A stretch of DNA of 64,000 nt from contig NZ_SWBM01000001.1 in the NCBI RefSeq assembly GCF_005116465.1, positions 558,001-622,000 on the forward strand. The letters run 5' to 3'. The translations under genes and the position numbers were made by a program. Below are positions 9,215-19,324 of this stretch, in pieces (position 1 is the stretch's first letter; each line of letters opens with the position of its first letter). The notes beneath the pieces were generated by a model. The model searched no databases, was not told where the DNA came from, and was given only the letters and a program-made list of their open reading frames with translations. Source of the stretch: Robertmurraya kyonggiensis. GTDB lineage: Bacteria; Bacillota; Bacilli; Bacillales; Cytobacillaceae.

Positions 9215-9232
9215 ATAAAACGCGCGTTTTAT
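9215..9232. promoter_or_regulatory. Perfect 18-bp palindrome, operator-like
   Basis: ATAAAACGC followed by GCGTTTTAT is an uninterrupted palindrome lying 22 bp downstream of the pdhA -10 box. The position would allow a dimeric repressor to block transcription. I do not recognise the motif, and a short RNA hairpin is the alternative reading. Confidence 0.45.
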
Positions 9233-9244
9233 TTGAGCAGTATT

Positions 9245-9277
9245 GTGGAAAACTACTTTTGGTAGTATGCTTTCCAC
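9245..9277 (+). promoter_or_regulatory. Hairpin in the pdhA leader
   Basis: GTGGAAA (9245-9251) pairs with TTTCCAC (9271-9277), and inside it ACTAC (9252-9256) pairs with GTAGT (9262-9266), with a 4-base bulge. The sequence after it is T-rich (TATTTTCGCGG), so it could be an attenuator or an mRNA-stabilising element. Confidence 0.45.
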
Positions 9278-9380
9278 TATTTTCGCGGTTTTCGGTCAGA
9301 ATGCGTTGTTTCTAAACAATAAGAAAGTGCCAAATTACGGCTACTTATCCTACATAATGACAAGAAATAAAAATGCATAA

Positions 9381-10556
<1,176 letters not shown>

Positions 10557-10559
10557 GCC

Positions 10560-11537
10560 ATGGCGCAAATGACAATGATTCAAGCAATCACGGATGCGTT
10601 ACGTACTGAATTACGAAATGATCCGAACGTATTAATTTTCGGAGAAGACGTAGGCGTTAACGGCGGGGTTTTCCGTGCTACTGAAGGTCTTCAACAAGAA
10701 TTCGGCGAAGATCGTGTATTTGACACGCCTCTAGCTGAATCTGGTATCGGTGGATTGGCAGTTGGTCTAAGTTTACAAGGCTTCCGTCCTGTTCCTGAAA
10801 TCCAGTTCTTTGGTTTCGTATATGAAGTAATGGATTCTATTTCTGGTCAATTAGCGCGTATGCGTTATCGCTCTGGCGGCCGTTATAATGCACCTGTTAC
10901 AATCCGTTCACCATTTGGTGGTGGTGTACATACACCAGAAATGCACGCAGATAGCTTAGAAGGCTTAATGGCTCAACAACCAGGTTTAAAAGTTGTTATT
11001 CCATCAACACCTTACGATGCAAAAGGTCTATTAATTTCTGCAATTCGTGATAACGATCCGGTTATTTTCCTTGAGCATATGAAGCTTTATCGTTCATTCA
11101 GACAAGAAGTACCTGAAGGCGAATACACGATTCCACTAGGAAAAGCAGAAGTGAAGCGTGAAGGTTCAGATCTTTCTATTATTACTTATGGTGCAATGGT
11201 TCATGAATCAATCAAGGCAGCAGAAGAGCTTGAAAAAGAAGGTTTCTCTGTTGAAGTAGTAGATTTACGTACAGTAAGCCCACTTGATATTGATACAATC
11301 ATTGCTTCTGTTGAAAAAACAGGCCGCGCAATTGTTGTACAGGAAGCACAAAAATCAGCTGGTGTAGCAGCTAATGTAGTTGCAGAAATTAACGACCGTG
11401 CAATCCTTAGCCTAGAAGCTCCAGTATTACGTGTTGCAGCTCCAGATACAGTATTTGCTTTCCCGGAAGCTGAATCTGTATGGCTTCCTAACGTACAAGA
11501 TATTATTGAAACAAGTAAAAAAGTACTTAATTTCTAA
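10560..11537 (+). CDS. pdhB: Pyruvate dehydrogenase E1 component, beta subunit
   Basis: A 325-residue partner of PdhA in the E1 heterotetramer, carrying the transketolase-like pyrimidine-binding domain ([18 protein letters not shown] near the N terminus) and the C-terminal transketolase domain. It starts 3 bp after the pdhA stop, with the ribosome site (GAAGGAG) inside the end of pdhA, so the two subunits are translationally linked. Length matches the family. Confidence 0.98.
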   Translation: MAQMTMIQAITDALRTELRNDPNVLIFGEDVGVNGGVFRATEGLQQEFGEDRVFDTPLAESGIGGLAVGLSLQGFRPVPEIQFFGFVYEVMDSISGQLARMRYRSGGRYNAPVTIRSPFGGGVHTPEMHADSLEGLMAQQPGLKVVIPSTPYDAKGLLISAIRDNDPVIFLEHMKLYRSFRQEVPEGEYTIPLGKAEVKREGSDLSIITYGAMVHESIKAAEELEKEGFSVEVVDLRTVSPLDIDTIIASVEKTGRAIVVQEAQKSAGVAANVVAEINDRAILSLEAPVLRVAAPDTVFAFPEAESVWLPNVQDIIETSKKVLNF

Positions 11538-11574
11538 TTTTAATTAGAATCGTTAGTTTCAAATATTAAAAGGG

Positions 11575-11607
11575 TTTAAGGGAAATGGGCTTCCATTTAC
11601 CCTTAAA
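11575..11607 (+). promoter_or_regulatory. Strong intercistronic hairpin between pdhB and pdhC
   Basis: TTTAAGGG-AAATGG (11575-11588) pairs with CCATTT and CCCTTAAA (11593-11607), giving a 14-bp stem with a GCTT loop and one bulged A. There is only a short T-run afterwards, so full termination is unlikely. It may set the E1/E2 transcript ratio or protect 3' or 5' ends. Confidence 0.6.
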
Positions 11608-11653
11608 TTTGATCGGAACAGCAAACAAACATGAATTTTAGGAGGATGAATCA

Positions 11654-12943
11654 ATGGCTTTCCAATTTAGATTGCCGGATATTGGTGAAGGTATCCATGA
11701 GGGTGAAATCGTAAAATGGTTTGTAAAACCAGGTGATAAAGTTCAAGAAGATGACGTGCTTTGTGAGGTTCAAAATGATAAGGCAGTCGTTGAAATTCCA
11801 TCTCCAGTAGAAGGAACAGTTCTAGAAGTACTAGTTGAAGAAGGTACAGTAGCGACAGTAGGTCAAGTACTTATTACCTTCGATGCACCAGGATATGAAG
11901 ATCTTAAATTTAAAGGTGACGAAGGCCATGATGCACCTGCAGAAGCAGCAACTGCAAAAGCGGAAGAGTCAGCACCTGCAGCTACAGCAGCAAACGCTGA
12001 CTCAAGCGATCCAAGCCGTCGCATTATCGCAATGCCTTCAGTTCGTAAATATGCACGTGATAAAGGTGTAGATATTCGTCAAGTGAGTGGTTCTGGCGAC
12101 AATGGTCGTGTACTTAAAGATGATATCGATACATTCTTAAATGGTGGAGCAGCACCAGCAGCGGCTGCAACAACTCAAGAAGCAACAGCTGCACAAGCAG
12201 AAACTGCAAAACCAGCAGCAGCTCCAATTCCTGCAGGTCAATATCCTGAAACACGTGAAAAAATGAGCGGTATCCGTAAGGCGATTGCTAAGGCGATGGT
12301 TAACTCTAAGCATACAGCTCCACACGTTACTTTAATGGATGAAGTAGATGTTACGAAGCTTGTAGCAAGCCGTAAGAAGTACAAAGAAGTAGCTGCTAAC
12401 AAAGGAATTAAGCTTACATTCCTTCCTTACGTAGTAAAAGCTTTAACAAGTGCATTACGTGAGTATCCAGCACTAAATACATCATTAGATGATGCAACAA
12501 GTGAAATCATTCATAAGCACTACTACAATATCGGTATTGCAGCAGATACTGAAAAAGGTTTATTAGTTCCAGTTGTAAAGGATGCTGACCGTAAGTCTGT
12601 ATTCAATATCTCTGCAGAAATTAATGAACTTGCAGTTAAAGCTCGTGATGGTAAATTAGCTCCGGACGAAATGAAAGGTGCATCTTGCACAATTTCTAAT
12701 ATTGGTTCTGCTGGTGGACAATGGTTTACTCCAGTAATCAACCATCCAGAAGTTGCGATTCTTGGAATCGGTCGTATTGCAGAGAAGCCAATCATTAAAG
12801 ATGGTGAAATTGTAGCTGCTCCTGTTCTTGCTTTATCTTTAAGCTTTGACCACCGAATGATCGATGGTGCTACAGCTCAAAATGCTCTAAACCATATTAA
12901 GCGTTTATTAAATGACCCAGAATTAATGTTAATGGAGGGGTAA
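11654..12943 (+). CDS. pdhC: Pyruvate dehydrogenase E2, dihydrolipoamide acetyltransferase
   Basis: The 429-residue core of the pyruvate dehydrogenase complex. In order: a lipoyl domain with the modified lysine in [10 protein letters not shown] (K43), an Ala/Pro-rich linker (about 95-120), a peripheral-subunit-binding domain (about 125-160, [13 protein letters not shown]), a second Ala-rich linker, and the acetyltransferase domain ending with the catalytic motif DHRMIDG. One lipoyl domain is normal for Bacillus. AGGAGG-type ribosome site. A 116-bp gap with a hairpin separates it from pdhB. Confidence 0.98.
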   Translation: MAFQFRLPDIGEGIHEGEIVKWFVKPGDKVQEDDVLCEVQNDKAVVEIPSPVEGTVLEVLVEEGTVATVGQVLITFDAPGYEDLKFKGDEGHDAPAEAATAKAEESAPAATAANADSSDPSRRIIAMPSVRKYARDKGVDIRQVSGSGDNGRVLKDDIDTFLNGGAAPAAAATTQEATAAQAETAKPAAAPIPAGQYPETREKMSGIRKAIAKAMVNSKHTAPHVTLMDEVDVTKLVASRKKYKEVAANKGIKLTFLPYVVKALTSALREYPALNTSLDDATSEIIHKHYYNIGIAADTEKGLLVPVVKDADRKSVFNISAEINELAVKARDGKLAPDEMKGASCTISNIGSAGGQWFTPVINHPEVAILGIGRIAEKPIIKDGEIVAAPVLALSLSFDHRMIDGATAQNALNHIKRLLNDPELMLMEG

Positions 12944-12947
12944 TAAA

Positions 12948-14360
12948 ATGGTAGTTGGCGATTTTCCTATTGAAACAGATACTCTTGTCTTAGGGGCAGG
13001 TCCTGGTGGTTATGTAGCTGCAATTCGTGCAGCTCAGCTTGGACAAAAAGTTACAATCGTAGAAAAAGGAAACCTTGGTGGTGTTTGTCTTAACGTTGGA
13101 TGTATTCCTTCGAAAGCGTTAATTTCAGCTGGTCACCGTTATGAAACAGCATTACATTCAGAGTCTCTTGGAATTAAAGCTGAAAACGTAACAGTTGACT
13201 TCACAAAGGTTCAAGAATGGAAATCTAGCGTTGTTAACAAGCTAACTAGCGGTGTTGAAGGCCTTTTAAAAGGAAATAAGGTTGAAATCGTACGTGGAGA
13301 AGGCTATTTCGTTGATGCGAATACAATTCGTGTTATGGATGATAATTCTGCACAAACTTATAAATTTAAGAATGCGATTATCGCAACTGGTTCTCGTCCG
13401 ATTGAGATTCCTACTTTCAAGTATACGAATCGTGTTATCAATTCTACTGGTGCTTTAAGCTTACCTGAAATTCCTAAGAAATTAGTTATTATCGGTGGTG
13501 GAGTAATCGGTGTTGAGCTTGGAACTGCTTATGCTAACTTCGGAACTGAAGTAACAATTCTTGAAGGAAGCGAAGAGTTATTTGCTGGTGCGTTCGAAAA
13601 GCAAATGACATCTATCGTTCAACGTAACCTGAAGAAAAAAGGCGCTGAAATCGTAACAAAAGCACTTGCTAAAGGTGTTGTTGAAAAAGAAGATGGCGTT
13701 GTAGTTACTTATGAAGCAAAAGGTGAAGAAGTAACAATTGAAGCAGATTATGTTTTAGTAACAGTTGGACGTCGTCCAAATACAGATGAAATGGGTCTTG
13801 AGCAAGTTGGTGTTCAAATGACTGATCGTGGTGTAATCAACATTGATAACCAATGCCGCACAAATATCCCTAACATCTATGCAATCGGTGATATTGTTCC
13901 AGGACCACAGCTTGCACATAAAGCTTCTTACGAAGGTAAAATTGCTGCTGAAGCTATTTCTGGACACAATGCACAAATTGATTATCTTGGAATCCCTGCA
14001 GTTGTATTCTCTGACCCAGAACTTGCAACAGTTGGTTATACAGAAAAGCAAGCGAAGGATGAAGGAATTGCAGTAGTTGTTGCGAAATTCCCATTTGCTG
14101 CAAACGGTCGTGCATTAGCGCTTGATAGCACAGACGGTTTTGTTAAGCTTGTAACTCGTAAAGAAGATGGATTAGTAATTGGTGCACAAATTGCTGGTCC
14201 AAGTGCTTCTGATATGATCGCTGAACTTGGTTTAGCAATCGAAGCGGGTATGACAGCTGAAGATTTAGCTCTAACTATCCATGCTCACCCAACTTTAGGT
14301 GAAATTACAATGGAAGCTGCAGAAGTTGCTCTAGGTAGCCCAATCCATATCATTAAATAA
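12948..14360 (+). CDS. pdhD: Pyruvate dehydrogenase E3, dihydrolipoamide dehydrogenase
   Basis: A 470-residue FAD flavoprotein that reoxidises the lipoyl groups of E2 and reduces NAD+. FAD-binding GAGPGG is at 16-21 and the redox-active disulfide is C47/C52 in [10 protein letters not shown] second dinucleotide fold starts at [11 protein letters not shown], and the catalytic histidine lies in HAHPTLGE near the C terminus. It starts 4 bp after pdhC. A TIR-like repeat remnant begins two bases after the stop codon. Confidence 0.98.
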   Translation: MVVGDFPIETDTLVLGAGPGGYVAAIRAAQLGQKVTIVEKGNLGGVCLNVGCIPSKALISAGHRYETALHSESLGIKAENVTVDFTKVQEWKSSVVNKLTSGVEGLLKGNKVEIVRGEGYFVDANTIRVMDDNSAQTYKFKNAIIATGSRPIEIPTFKYTNRVINSTGALSLPEIPKKLVIIGGGVIGVELGTAYANFGTEVTILEGSEELFAGAFEKQMTSIVQRNLKKKGAEIVTKALAKGVVEKEDGVVVTYEAKGEEVTIEADYVLVTVGRRPNTDEMGLEQVGVQMTDRGVINIDNQCRTNIPNIYAIGDIVPGPQLAHKASYEGKIAAEAISGHNAQIDYLGIPAVVFSDPELATVGYTEKQAKDEGIAVVVAKFPFAANGRALALDSTDGFVKLVTRKEDGLVIGAQIAGPSASDMIAELGLAIEAGMTAEDLALTIHAHPTLGEITMEAAEVALGSPIHIIK

Positions 14361-14361
14361 G

Positions 14362-14461
14362 AAGGCTCTTTTCGCAAACATTGTTGCTTTTGAGTTATAA
14401 CTTGGTAAGTGCATTTCAAATTTAAACTCAATTAAAAGACCGATGGCCGCGAAAAGTGCCG
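14362..14461 (+). repeat. Short element with ends like the 53.5/58.6-kb repeats
   Basis: It begins AAGGCTCTTTTCGCAAACAT, closely matching both ends of the repeats at 53437-53669 and 58530-58733. It ends with GCGAAAAGTGCC, which is the inverse of its own first bases with one mismatch. It may be an internally deleted copy. Confidence 0.4.
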
Positions 14462-14566
14462 AGCAAAAATAATGTGTGAATAGGAACCTCATAGGAGGTG
14501 TAAATGTCGGCCGTTGGACATTTACGAGAAAAAACACAATCATTACCAAAACACCGAATAAGAATG

Positions 14567-14602
14567 AAAAAGTCCTTCTCGATGAATTGAGAAGGACTTT
14601 TT
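14567..14602. terminator. Bidirectional terminator after pdhD
   Basis: A 14-bp arm (14567-14580) pairs with 14589-14602, with an 8-base loop and A- and T-runs on opposite sides. It lies between pdhD and the convergent lipoprotein gene. Confidence 0.9.
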
Positions 14603-14610
14603 GTATGGAA

Positions 14611-14985
14611 TCAATTAGTTAGGGCTGCTTCAACGGGTTGAATGATTTCTTCTTTACTACTTTCACCTACAATTTTTACTAAAACCTTGTCGTTCTGGAT
14701 GACTAAGAGAGCTGGACATTCTTTTATTTCAATGGAATCAAAATAATCCTCTACTTTATTTGGAGATAAGGTTTTCATGTTTTTGAATTCGTTCGGGAAT
14801 TGTTGTCTCAATTCAATTATCGCATTGTAGTAGGGGGCTTCCGTTTGCAGATTAACAGATTCTGTTTCATCAGATAAAAAAATAATTTGCTTCATACTAC
14901 TGTCCAAATCTAAAGGGGCGTCTTCGTTGTTCGCGCATGAAGTAGATAAGAATAGGGCCATCAATATTATTGGCAAGACCTTCAT
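14611..14985 (-). CDS. Small lipoprotein, possible Slp counterpart
   Basis: A 124-residue protein with a signal peptide ending LSTSC, a weak but plausible lipobox. The mature part has a C-terminal segment (CPALLVIQNDKVLVKIVG followed by a terminal helix) resembling the second half of a thioredoxin-like fold, but no CxxC active site. In B. subtilis a small lipoprotein gene, slp, lies at this place between pdhD and speA; equivalence is suggested by position and size only. It shares a bidirectional terminator with pdhD. Confidence 0.65.
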   Translation of the reverse strand: MKVLPIILMALFLSTSCANNEDAPLDLDSSMKQIIFLSDETESVNLQTEAPYYNAIIELRQQFPNEFKNMKTLSPNKVEDYFDSIEIKECPALLVIQNDKVLVKIVGESSKEEIIQPVEAALTN

Positions 14986-15248
14986 AGCATAGCCTCACAT
15001 TTCCTTCAATAAATTATCGATCAATTGCACTGCAGATTACATAAATTTCAAATTCCAATTTTCTTTTATAGTAACATAGAGGATAACCAAAAAAGGCAAT
15101 GTCATCCAAATGTTAAAGAAATGAAAAATATCATTTGCAAATTTGTCATACACTAATAATAGTAGTTTGTTTTTAAGGTTGATTTTCAAGCAGGAATAGT
15201 AATTTTTCCTTTTAACTTGGTCTGAAAAATAATTAGTAGGTGGTTGTT

Positions 15249-15485
15249 TTGAAGAATTACGTTGTCCTTTTATTACATTTAATACTTTGGAGTGGCTATA
15301 CTTTGACTGAGTGGCTGTCAAAGGACGACCAAATTATTTACAATATTTTAATGTTTTTCGTTTTCGTCTATATAGCTGTGATTTTAGGAAATTATATTCT
15401 AAAATCAACGAAGAAGACTCTATTAATTACCCTAGCTAGCTTAATACTTTATAGCTCGATTCACGTCACCTTGAATCAGTTCTAG
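15249..15485 (+). CDS. Small membrane protein, three predicted helices
   Basis: A 78-residue hydrophobic protein with about three membrane segments (NYVVLLLHLILWSGYTL; YNILMFFVFVYIAVILG; LLITLASLILYSSIHV). The TTG at 15249 has AGTAGGTGG five bases upstream; a GTG at 15240 is the alternative but overlaps that site. It precedes the deacetylase gene by 60 bp and may be co-transcribed with it. No family recognised. Confidence 0.55.
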   Translation: MKNYVVLLLHLILWSGYTLTEWLSKDDQIIYNILMFFVFVYIAVILGNYILKSTKKTLLITLASLILYSSIHVTLNQF

Positions 15486-15545
15486 CCGAAAGTCTCTTAT
15501 TTGCTTACAATAATAATAGACAATGACAATCTTGAGGTGACAGCT

Positions 15546-16376
15546 TTGAAGAAAATACTTGCAGTGCTCATTATTTTATTGCTATTTGGATGTAGTAACA
15601 AAGAGGAGTTATTTAGTAAAGAAGCTGAAGCGACTAATGTAGAAAAAGTAGAGAAAAGTGCCACGCTTTTACAAGAAGAAGCATTAGAGTCAGTGGATGA
15701 GTCTTTACCAGAAGATGAGACAGTTGTATCTGTACAAAAGGAACCTCTTTATCGTATTAATCCTACCTCGTGGGCTGTGGAGCCGATAGGAGATGCAAAT
15801 CAAAAGGTTGTGTTATTGACAATTGATGATGCACCCGATAAGTATGCTCTAGAGATGGCAAATACGCTTAAATTTTTAGGTGTTAAAGCAATATTTTTTG
15901 TAAATGGGCATTTTATTGATACAGAAGAAGAAGCAAAGGTTCTTAAGCAAATTCATGATTTAGGATTTCCGATTGGAAATCACACCTATTCTCACAGTCA
16001 TTTAGCGGAATTAACGGAAAAGGAACAGTACCGAGAAATTGTTTCGTTAAATGACCGAGTTGAAAAGATTATTGGTGAAAGGCCAAAATTTTTCCGAGCT
16101 CCTTTCGGAGAAAATACAGATGTCTCAAGAAAGATTGCAGCAAAAGAGAAAATGGTTATGATGAATTGGACATACGGATACGATTGGGTTCCAGAGTTTC
16201 AATCTAAGGATGCCATCACAGAAATAATGGTCAATTCACCATTTCTTCATAATGGGGCAAATTTACTCATGCACGACCGGAAATGGACCAATGATGCGCT
16301 CGCTGATATTGTTAGAGGATTTGAAGGAAAGGGGTATCAAATTGTGGATACAGACTTAATTAAAACTCTAAATTGA
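15546..16376 (+). CDS. Lipoprotein polysaccharide deacetylase (NodB domain)
   Basis: A 276-residue lipoprotein (lipobox LFGC, C16) with an acidic linker and a NodB deacetylase domain from about residue 88. Motif 1 is TIDDAPD with the Asp pair D94-D95, motif 2 HTYSH (H146, H150) supplies the metal-binding histidines, and motif 3 is RAPFGE. These enzymes remove N- or O-acetyl groups from peptidoglycan or other cell-wall glycans. I chose the TTG at 15546 because GAGGTGA lies just upstream and the signal peptide then starts at once. Motif 1 reads Ala-Pro where most family members have Gly-Pro. The substrate cannot be told from sequence. Confidence 0.85.
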   Translation: MKKILAVLIILLLFGCSNKEELFSKEAEATNVEKVEKSATLLQEEALESVDESLPEDETVVSVQKEPLYRINPTSWAVEPIGDANQKVVLLTIDDAPDKYALEMANTLKFLGVKAIFFVNGHFIDTEEEAKVLKQIHDLGFPIGNHTYSHSHLAELTEKEQYREIVSLNDRVEKIIGERPKFFRAPFGENTDVSRKIAAKEKMVMMNWTYGYDWVPEFQSKDAITEIMVNSPFLHNGANLLMHDRKWTNDALADIVRGFEGKGYQIVDTDLIKTLN

Positions 16377-16411
16377 TAAAAGAAGACGACAGTAAATGTG
16401 TCGTCCTCTTC
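16374..16411 (-). terminator. Terminator of the DUF1885-like gene
   Basis: GACGACA (16385-16391) pairs with TGTCGTC (16399-16405). On the minus strand it is followed by TTCTTTTATC. Confidence 0.7.
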
Positions 16412-16413
16412 GG

Positions 16414-16848
16414 TCATTTTCTAGGATAAAAATACATGATTCTTCCGTTAAATAAATGTAATTCCCCTTTGAGCTTTTTGGCAAGGAATTTACTAAATTC
16501 ATTTGCCTTTCCTTTATCCCCAAAGGTTGATGTTTCAGGGAGGGTAATTTGGATATAAGTTTGCTCTCGTTCTGTACCGTCTTCATCACGCACAAGCTCA
16601 TTATCAACACCGAGAAGCATGATATGATAATTGTGTTGTTCTGATTTAAGATAAAACCATTTGCCTTTTCCTTCAGGTTTTTCTTTGATTTCATAAGGAA
16701 AAGAGGCTTCCCCATATTGCCAATCGAGTTGTTTCCCTGTTTTTCCGGTTATATCCTTATAATACTGAAACAATTCAATAACATCTTCAGTGGTAACGCT
16801 TCCCTTTTCAGATGAAGGTACGAGCTTTATGTATGCATGACTAGACAT
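16414..16848 (-). CDS. Conserved Bacillaceae protein, DUF1885-like
   Basis: A 144-residue soluble protein beginning MSSHAYIKLVPSSEKGSV. I chose the ATG at 16848 because of GGGGGAAG six bases upstream. The body mixes alpha and beta segments (VIELFQYYKDITGKTGKQLDW; YHIMLLGVD). It resembles DUF1885, a Bacillus-specific family with a solved structure but no known function. No catalytic motif is visible. Single-gene unit with its own terminator. Confidence 0.7.
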   Translation of the reverse strand: MSSHAYIKLVPSSEKGSVTTEDVIELFQYYKDITGKTGKQLDWQYGEASFPYEIKEKPEGKGKWFYLKSEQHNYHIMLLGVDNELVRDEDGTEREQTYIQITLPETSTFGDKGKANEFSKFLAKKLKGELHLFNGRIMYFYPRK

Positions 16849-16933
16849 TTTGCTTCCCCCAATTCTCCCATACATTTTTATCAATTTTAATACAATTATA
16901 TTCTAGCAAAGTTTTGAAAGGGGTGACAAGTAC

Positions 16934-17103
16934 AAAAGCGCAAGCGTCTTGAACATCGCCGTACAAACTGGAAGGGCCTGTTCTTTCTATAAAGGAAATT
17001 TGAATTGCAAGCAATTTACAATTGACTTATGGTAGGTAGTAAAAATGCACTTCAATTTTTACCTGGGGACCTGAAGTTTGCTAGGCGATTGGCGCTCCAA
17101 CTA
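16934..17103 (+). repeat. bcr-like intergenic repeat, copy 2
   Basis: A roughly 170-bp element starting AAAAGCGCAAGCGTCTTG and ending near GGCGCTCCAACTAAAAG. It is related to the inverted copy at 8806-8942 through two conserved blocks. It holds an extra hairpin-forming insert (GTAAAAAT paired with AATTTTTAC). An open frame across it is not a gene. Confidence 0.75.
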
Positions 17104-17193
17104 AAAGCTATCGATGATTTCCTTATGGAGCTGGACGGAGATATGCCAAGTAAAAAAATATCATTTGATGCGAGAATAAAAAATTCTGAACAT

Positions 17194-17220
17194 AAAAAAA
17201 GAGCACTTCTTTGAGTGCTC
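17194..17220 (-). terminator. Terminator of SR1
   Basis: GAGCACT (17201-17207) pairs with AGTGCTC (17214-17220). On the minus strand the stem is followed by seven T residues. Confidence 0.85.
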
Positions 17221-17242
17221 CGTGTAAATAAAGGAATAGAAA

Positions 17243-17359
17243 TTATTTTTCTTCTTTTGGAGAGTCACAGCATCCACACTTTGCGTAAAGGACAGTTACC
17301 TTTTCATCTTCAAAATGATCGATAGTAGCCTCACATGTCTGGCAAACGATAGTGCCCAT
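17243..17359 (-). CDS. GapA-binding peptide SR1P
   Basis: A 38-residue peptide beginning MGTIVCQTCEATIDHFEDEK, closely like B. subtilis SR1P. It has cysteines at C6, C9, C28, C30 and C31 that could form a small zinc site. In B. subtilis SR1P binds glyceraldehyde-3-phosphate dehydrogenase GapA and promotes its association with RNase J1, whose gene is also in this window. An AAGGAGAAG site lies 7 bases before the ATG. The C-terminal tail differs from the B. subtilis peptide and has one Cys more in the second cluster. Confidence 0.93.
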   Translation of the reverse strand: MGTIVCQTCEATIDHFEDEKVTVLYAKCGCCDSPKEEK

Positions 17360-17458
17360 TTTTCTCACTTCTCCTTTGTAAGATCCTTTATTTATAATTT
17401 ATTTTAATTATTGCTTCCCATAATAAAAAGTAGGGATTTTATTAAGGAAACAACGATT

Positions 17459-17473
17459 TTGAAAACGTTTAAT
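17459..17473 (-). promoter_or_regulatory. cre-like CcpA site upstream of SR1
   Basis: TTGAAAACGTTTAAT matches the cre consensus with one mismatch (A for the late C). It is about 100 bp upstream of SR1P. CcpA and CcpN repress sr1 in B. subtilis during glycolytic growth, so the location is sensible. Confidence 0.55.
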
Positions 17474-17562
17474 TATCTATAAATCAATAATAATATAACA
17501 CTATTAATATTTCAAGGATAAATTGTATAACACATTTAAGTTTTTTTATGAAAAATAAGACA

Positions 17563-17590
17563 TAAAAAAATCGGCAATAATGCCGATTTT
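17563..17590 (-). terminator. Terminator of speA
   Basis: AAAATCGGCA and TGCCGATTTT (17567-17576 and 17581-17590) form a 10-bp stem with an ATAA loop. A T-run follows on the minus strand. Confidence 0.9.
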
Positions 17591-17594
17591 AATG

Positions 17595-19064
17595 TTATTC
17601 GATTGCCTTATGTTCTTTTATTACTCTTAGCATACGTGCATCAAAGTTCTCTGGTCCTTGAACAGGGAGGCCAGCTTCAATATTTTTCTTAATGTAAAGG
17701 AGATTATCCTTTGTGATAATTTCACCAGGGATGAAAATTGGAATACCTGGTGGGTATACCATAATAAACTCAGCAATAATTCTTCCTTCTGATTCATCAA
17801 ATGGAACAAGCTCAGTTTCTGCATAAAATGCATCTCTAGGTGTTAAAGAGAGTAATGGAATATCCGGTAACAGTACCTTAGCATCAAGTGCCTGCGTTTT
17901 TTCAATACGCATTGTTGATAGCTCGCGAAGTGCCTTTAATAAAATGTCGGCTTCGTTTTTCGTATCACCAGGTGTGACAATACAAAGAATGTTATACAGG
18001 TCGGAAAGTTCAACTTCAATATTGTACATTCCTCTTAGCCATTTTTCGACTTCAAATCCAGTAATGCCAAGTTCTTTTACAGAGATAATCAATTTGGTTG
18101 GGTCATAATCGAACGTTGCTTTTGAACCGAGAATTTCCTCCCCGACGCAAAATAGATGCTCCATTTCATTGATTTCATTACGAATATAATTAGCCAATTG
18201 AATGGTTCTATCAATCAGTTCGTGACCTTTTATCGCAAGTTGCTTACGTGCAGTATCTAAAGAGGCCAATAGTAAGTATGAAGTGGATGTCGTCGTTAAC
18301 ATACTTAATATGGATTGTACTCGTTTTGGAGAAACAAGGTTGCCTCTAACATTCAAAATAGAACTTTGAGTCATTGAGCCACCAAGCTTATGAACGCTGG
18401 TTGCAGCCATATCCGCCCCAGCTTGCATTGCGGACATCGGCAATTCTTCATGGAAGTGAATATGAACACCATGTGCTTCATCAACTAAGACAGGCACATT
18501 ATGTGAATGAGCAATTTCAACAATTTTTCTTAAATCAGCAGAGATTCCAAAATAAGTTGGATTAATAACCAGTATTCCTTTTGCATCTGGATGTTGTTCC
18601 AATGCTTTCTCAACTGACTCTGTAGTGATCCCGTGGGAGATCCCTAAGCGCTCATCGACTTCTGGATGAATAAAGACAGGTATCGCACCTGAGAAAATAA
18701 TCGCTGACATGACTGATTTATGTACATTACGAGGTACGATGATTTTGTCTCCAGGGCCACATACTGCCATCACCATGGTCATGATTGCTCCGCTAGTACC
18801 TTGGACCGAAAAGAATGTATAATCCGCACCAAAAGCTTCAGCAGCCAAATCTTGAGCTTGTTTGATAATCCCTTTAGGAGCGTGCAAGTCGTCCAATGGT
18901 CCGATATTAATCAGATCGATGGATAATGCATTTTCTCCAATAAAGTTTTTGAAATCAGGGTCCATTCCTGCACCCTTTTTATGACCGGGTATATGAAATT
19001 GAATTGGATTCTTTTTTGCATGTTCAAGTAATCCACTAAAAAGCGGAGTTTCAAATTGTGACAA
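17595..19064 (-). CDS. speA: Arginine decarboxylase, PLP-dependent
   Basis: A 489-residue fold-type-I decarboxylase of the Orn/Lys/Arg family; it converts arginine to agmatine as the first step of polyamine synthesis in Bacillus. The PLP lysine is K226 in TSVHKLGG, the cofactor-binding aspartate is in LVDEAHGVH, and the C-terminal domain (MVYPPGIPIFIPGE) is complete. The start is a TTG at 19064 (MSQFETPL), matching the B. subtilis N terminus, with GAGGTG about 10 bases before it. It sits next to sr1, as in B. subtilis; SR1 regulates arginine metabolism through AhrC. Confidence 0.96.
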   Translation of the reverse strand: MSQFETPLFSGLLEHAKKNPIQFHIPGHKKGAGMDPDFKNFIGENALSIDLINIGPLDDLHAPKGIIKQAQDLAAEAFGADYTFFSVQGTSGAIMTMVMAVCGPGDKIIVPRNVHKSVMSAIIFSGAIPVFIHPEVDERLGISHGITTESVEKALEQHPDAKGILVINPTYFGISADLRKIVEIAHSHNVPVLVDEAHGVHIHFHEELPMSAMQAGADMAATSVHKLGGSMTQSSILNVRGNLVSPKRVQSILSMLTTTSTSYLLLASLDTARKQLAIKGHELIDRTIQLANYIRNEINEMEHLFCVGEEILGSKATFDYDPTKLIISVKELGITGFEVEKWLRGMYNIEVELSDLYNILCIVTPGDTKNEADILLKALRELSTMRIEKTQALDAKVLLPDIPLLSLTPRDAFYAETELVPFDESEGRIIAEFIMVYPPGIPIFIPGEIITKDNLLYIKKNIEAGLPVQGPENFDARMLRVIKEHKAIE

Positions 19065-19324
19065 ATTTCTTCCACACCTCTTTACAAATTTTCAATTCTT
19101 TGTTGTCTGTTCGTTTTAATAAAGAAATAAAACAAATGAATTATAGCATTATTCATTTTCTGTGCATAGAAAAATATTTAATAATATTTAGTTTTCGATC
19201 TTCAAAGGAAAATAACTCATGAAATCAAGGTTTGTTGGATTGAAAAATATGGATAAAAATGATTTGCAATTTATAAGGCAGATCGATACAATCACAATAG
19301 TTATAATATGAAGCAGGTGAAAAA

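Larger units (their letters stand above)
17194..17400 (-). ncRNA. sr1: SR1 dual-function small RNA
   Basis: In B. subtilis SR1 is a 205-nt RNA that base-pairs with ahrC mRNA and encodes the peptide SR1P. Here the SR1P frame, its position between the pdh region and speA, and a 3' terminator are all present. The 3' end is set by the terminator at 17194-17220. The 5' end is only an estimate from the B. subtilis length, since I could not fix the promoter. A cre-like site lies upstream. Confidence 0.75.

Noticed and set aside
15037-15321. 94-codon minus-strand frame opposite the small membrane protein
   Set aside because: No ribosome site, Lys/Asn/Phe-rich random composition, and it conflicts with the better supported plus-strand gene.
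17029-17214. 61-codon plus-strand frame
   Set aside because: It lies mostly in the bcr-like repeat and runs into the SR1 terminator; no credible ribosome site.
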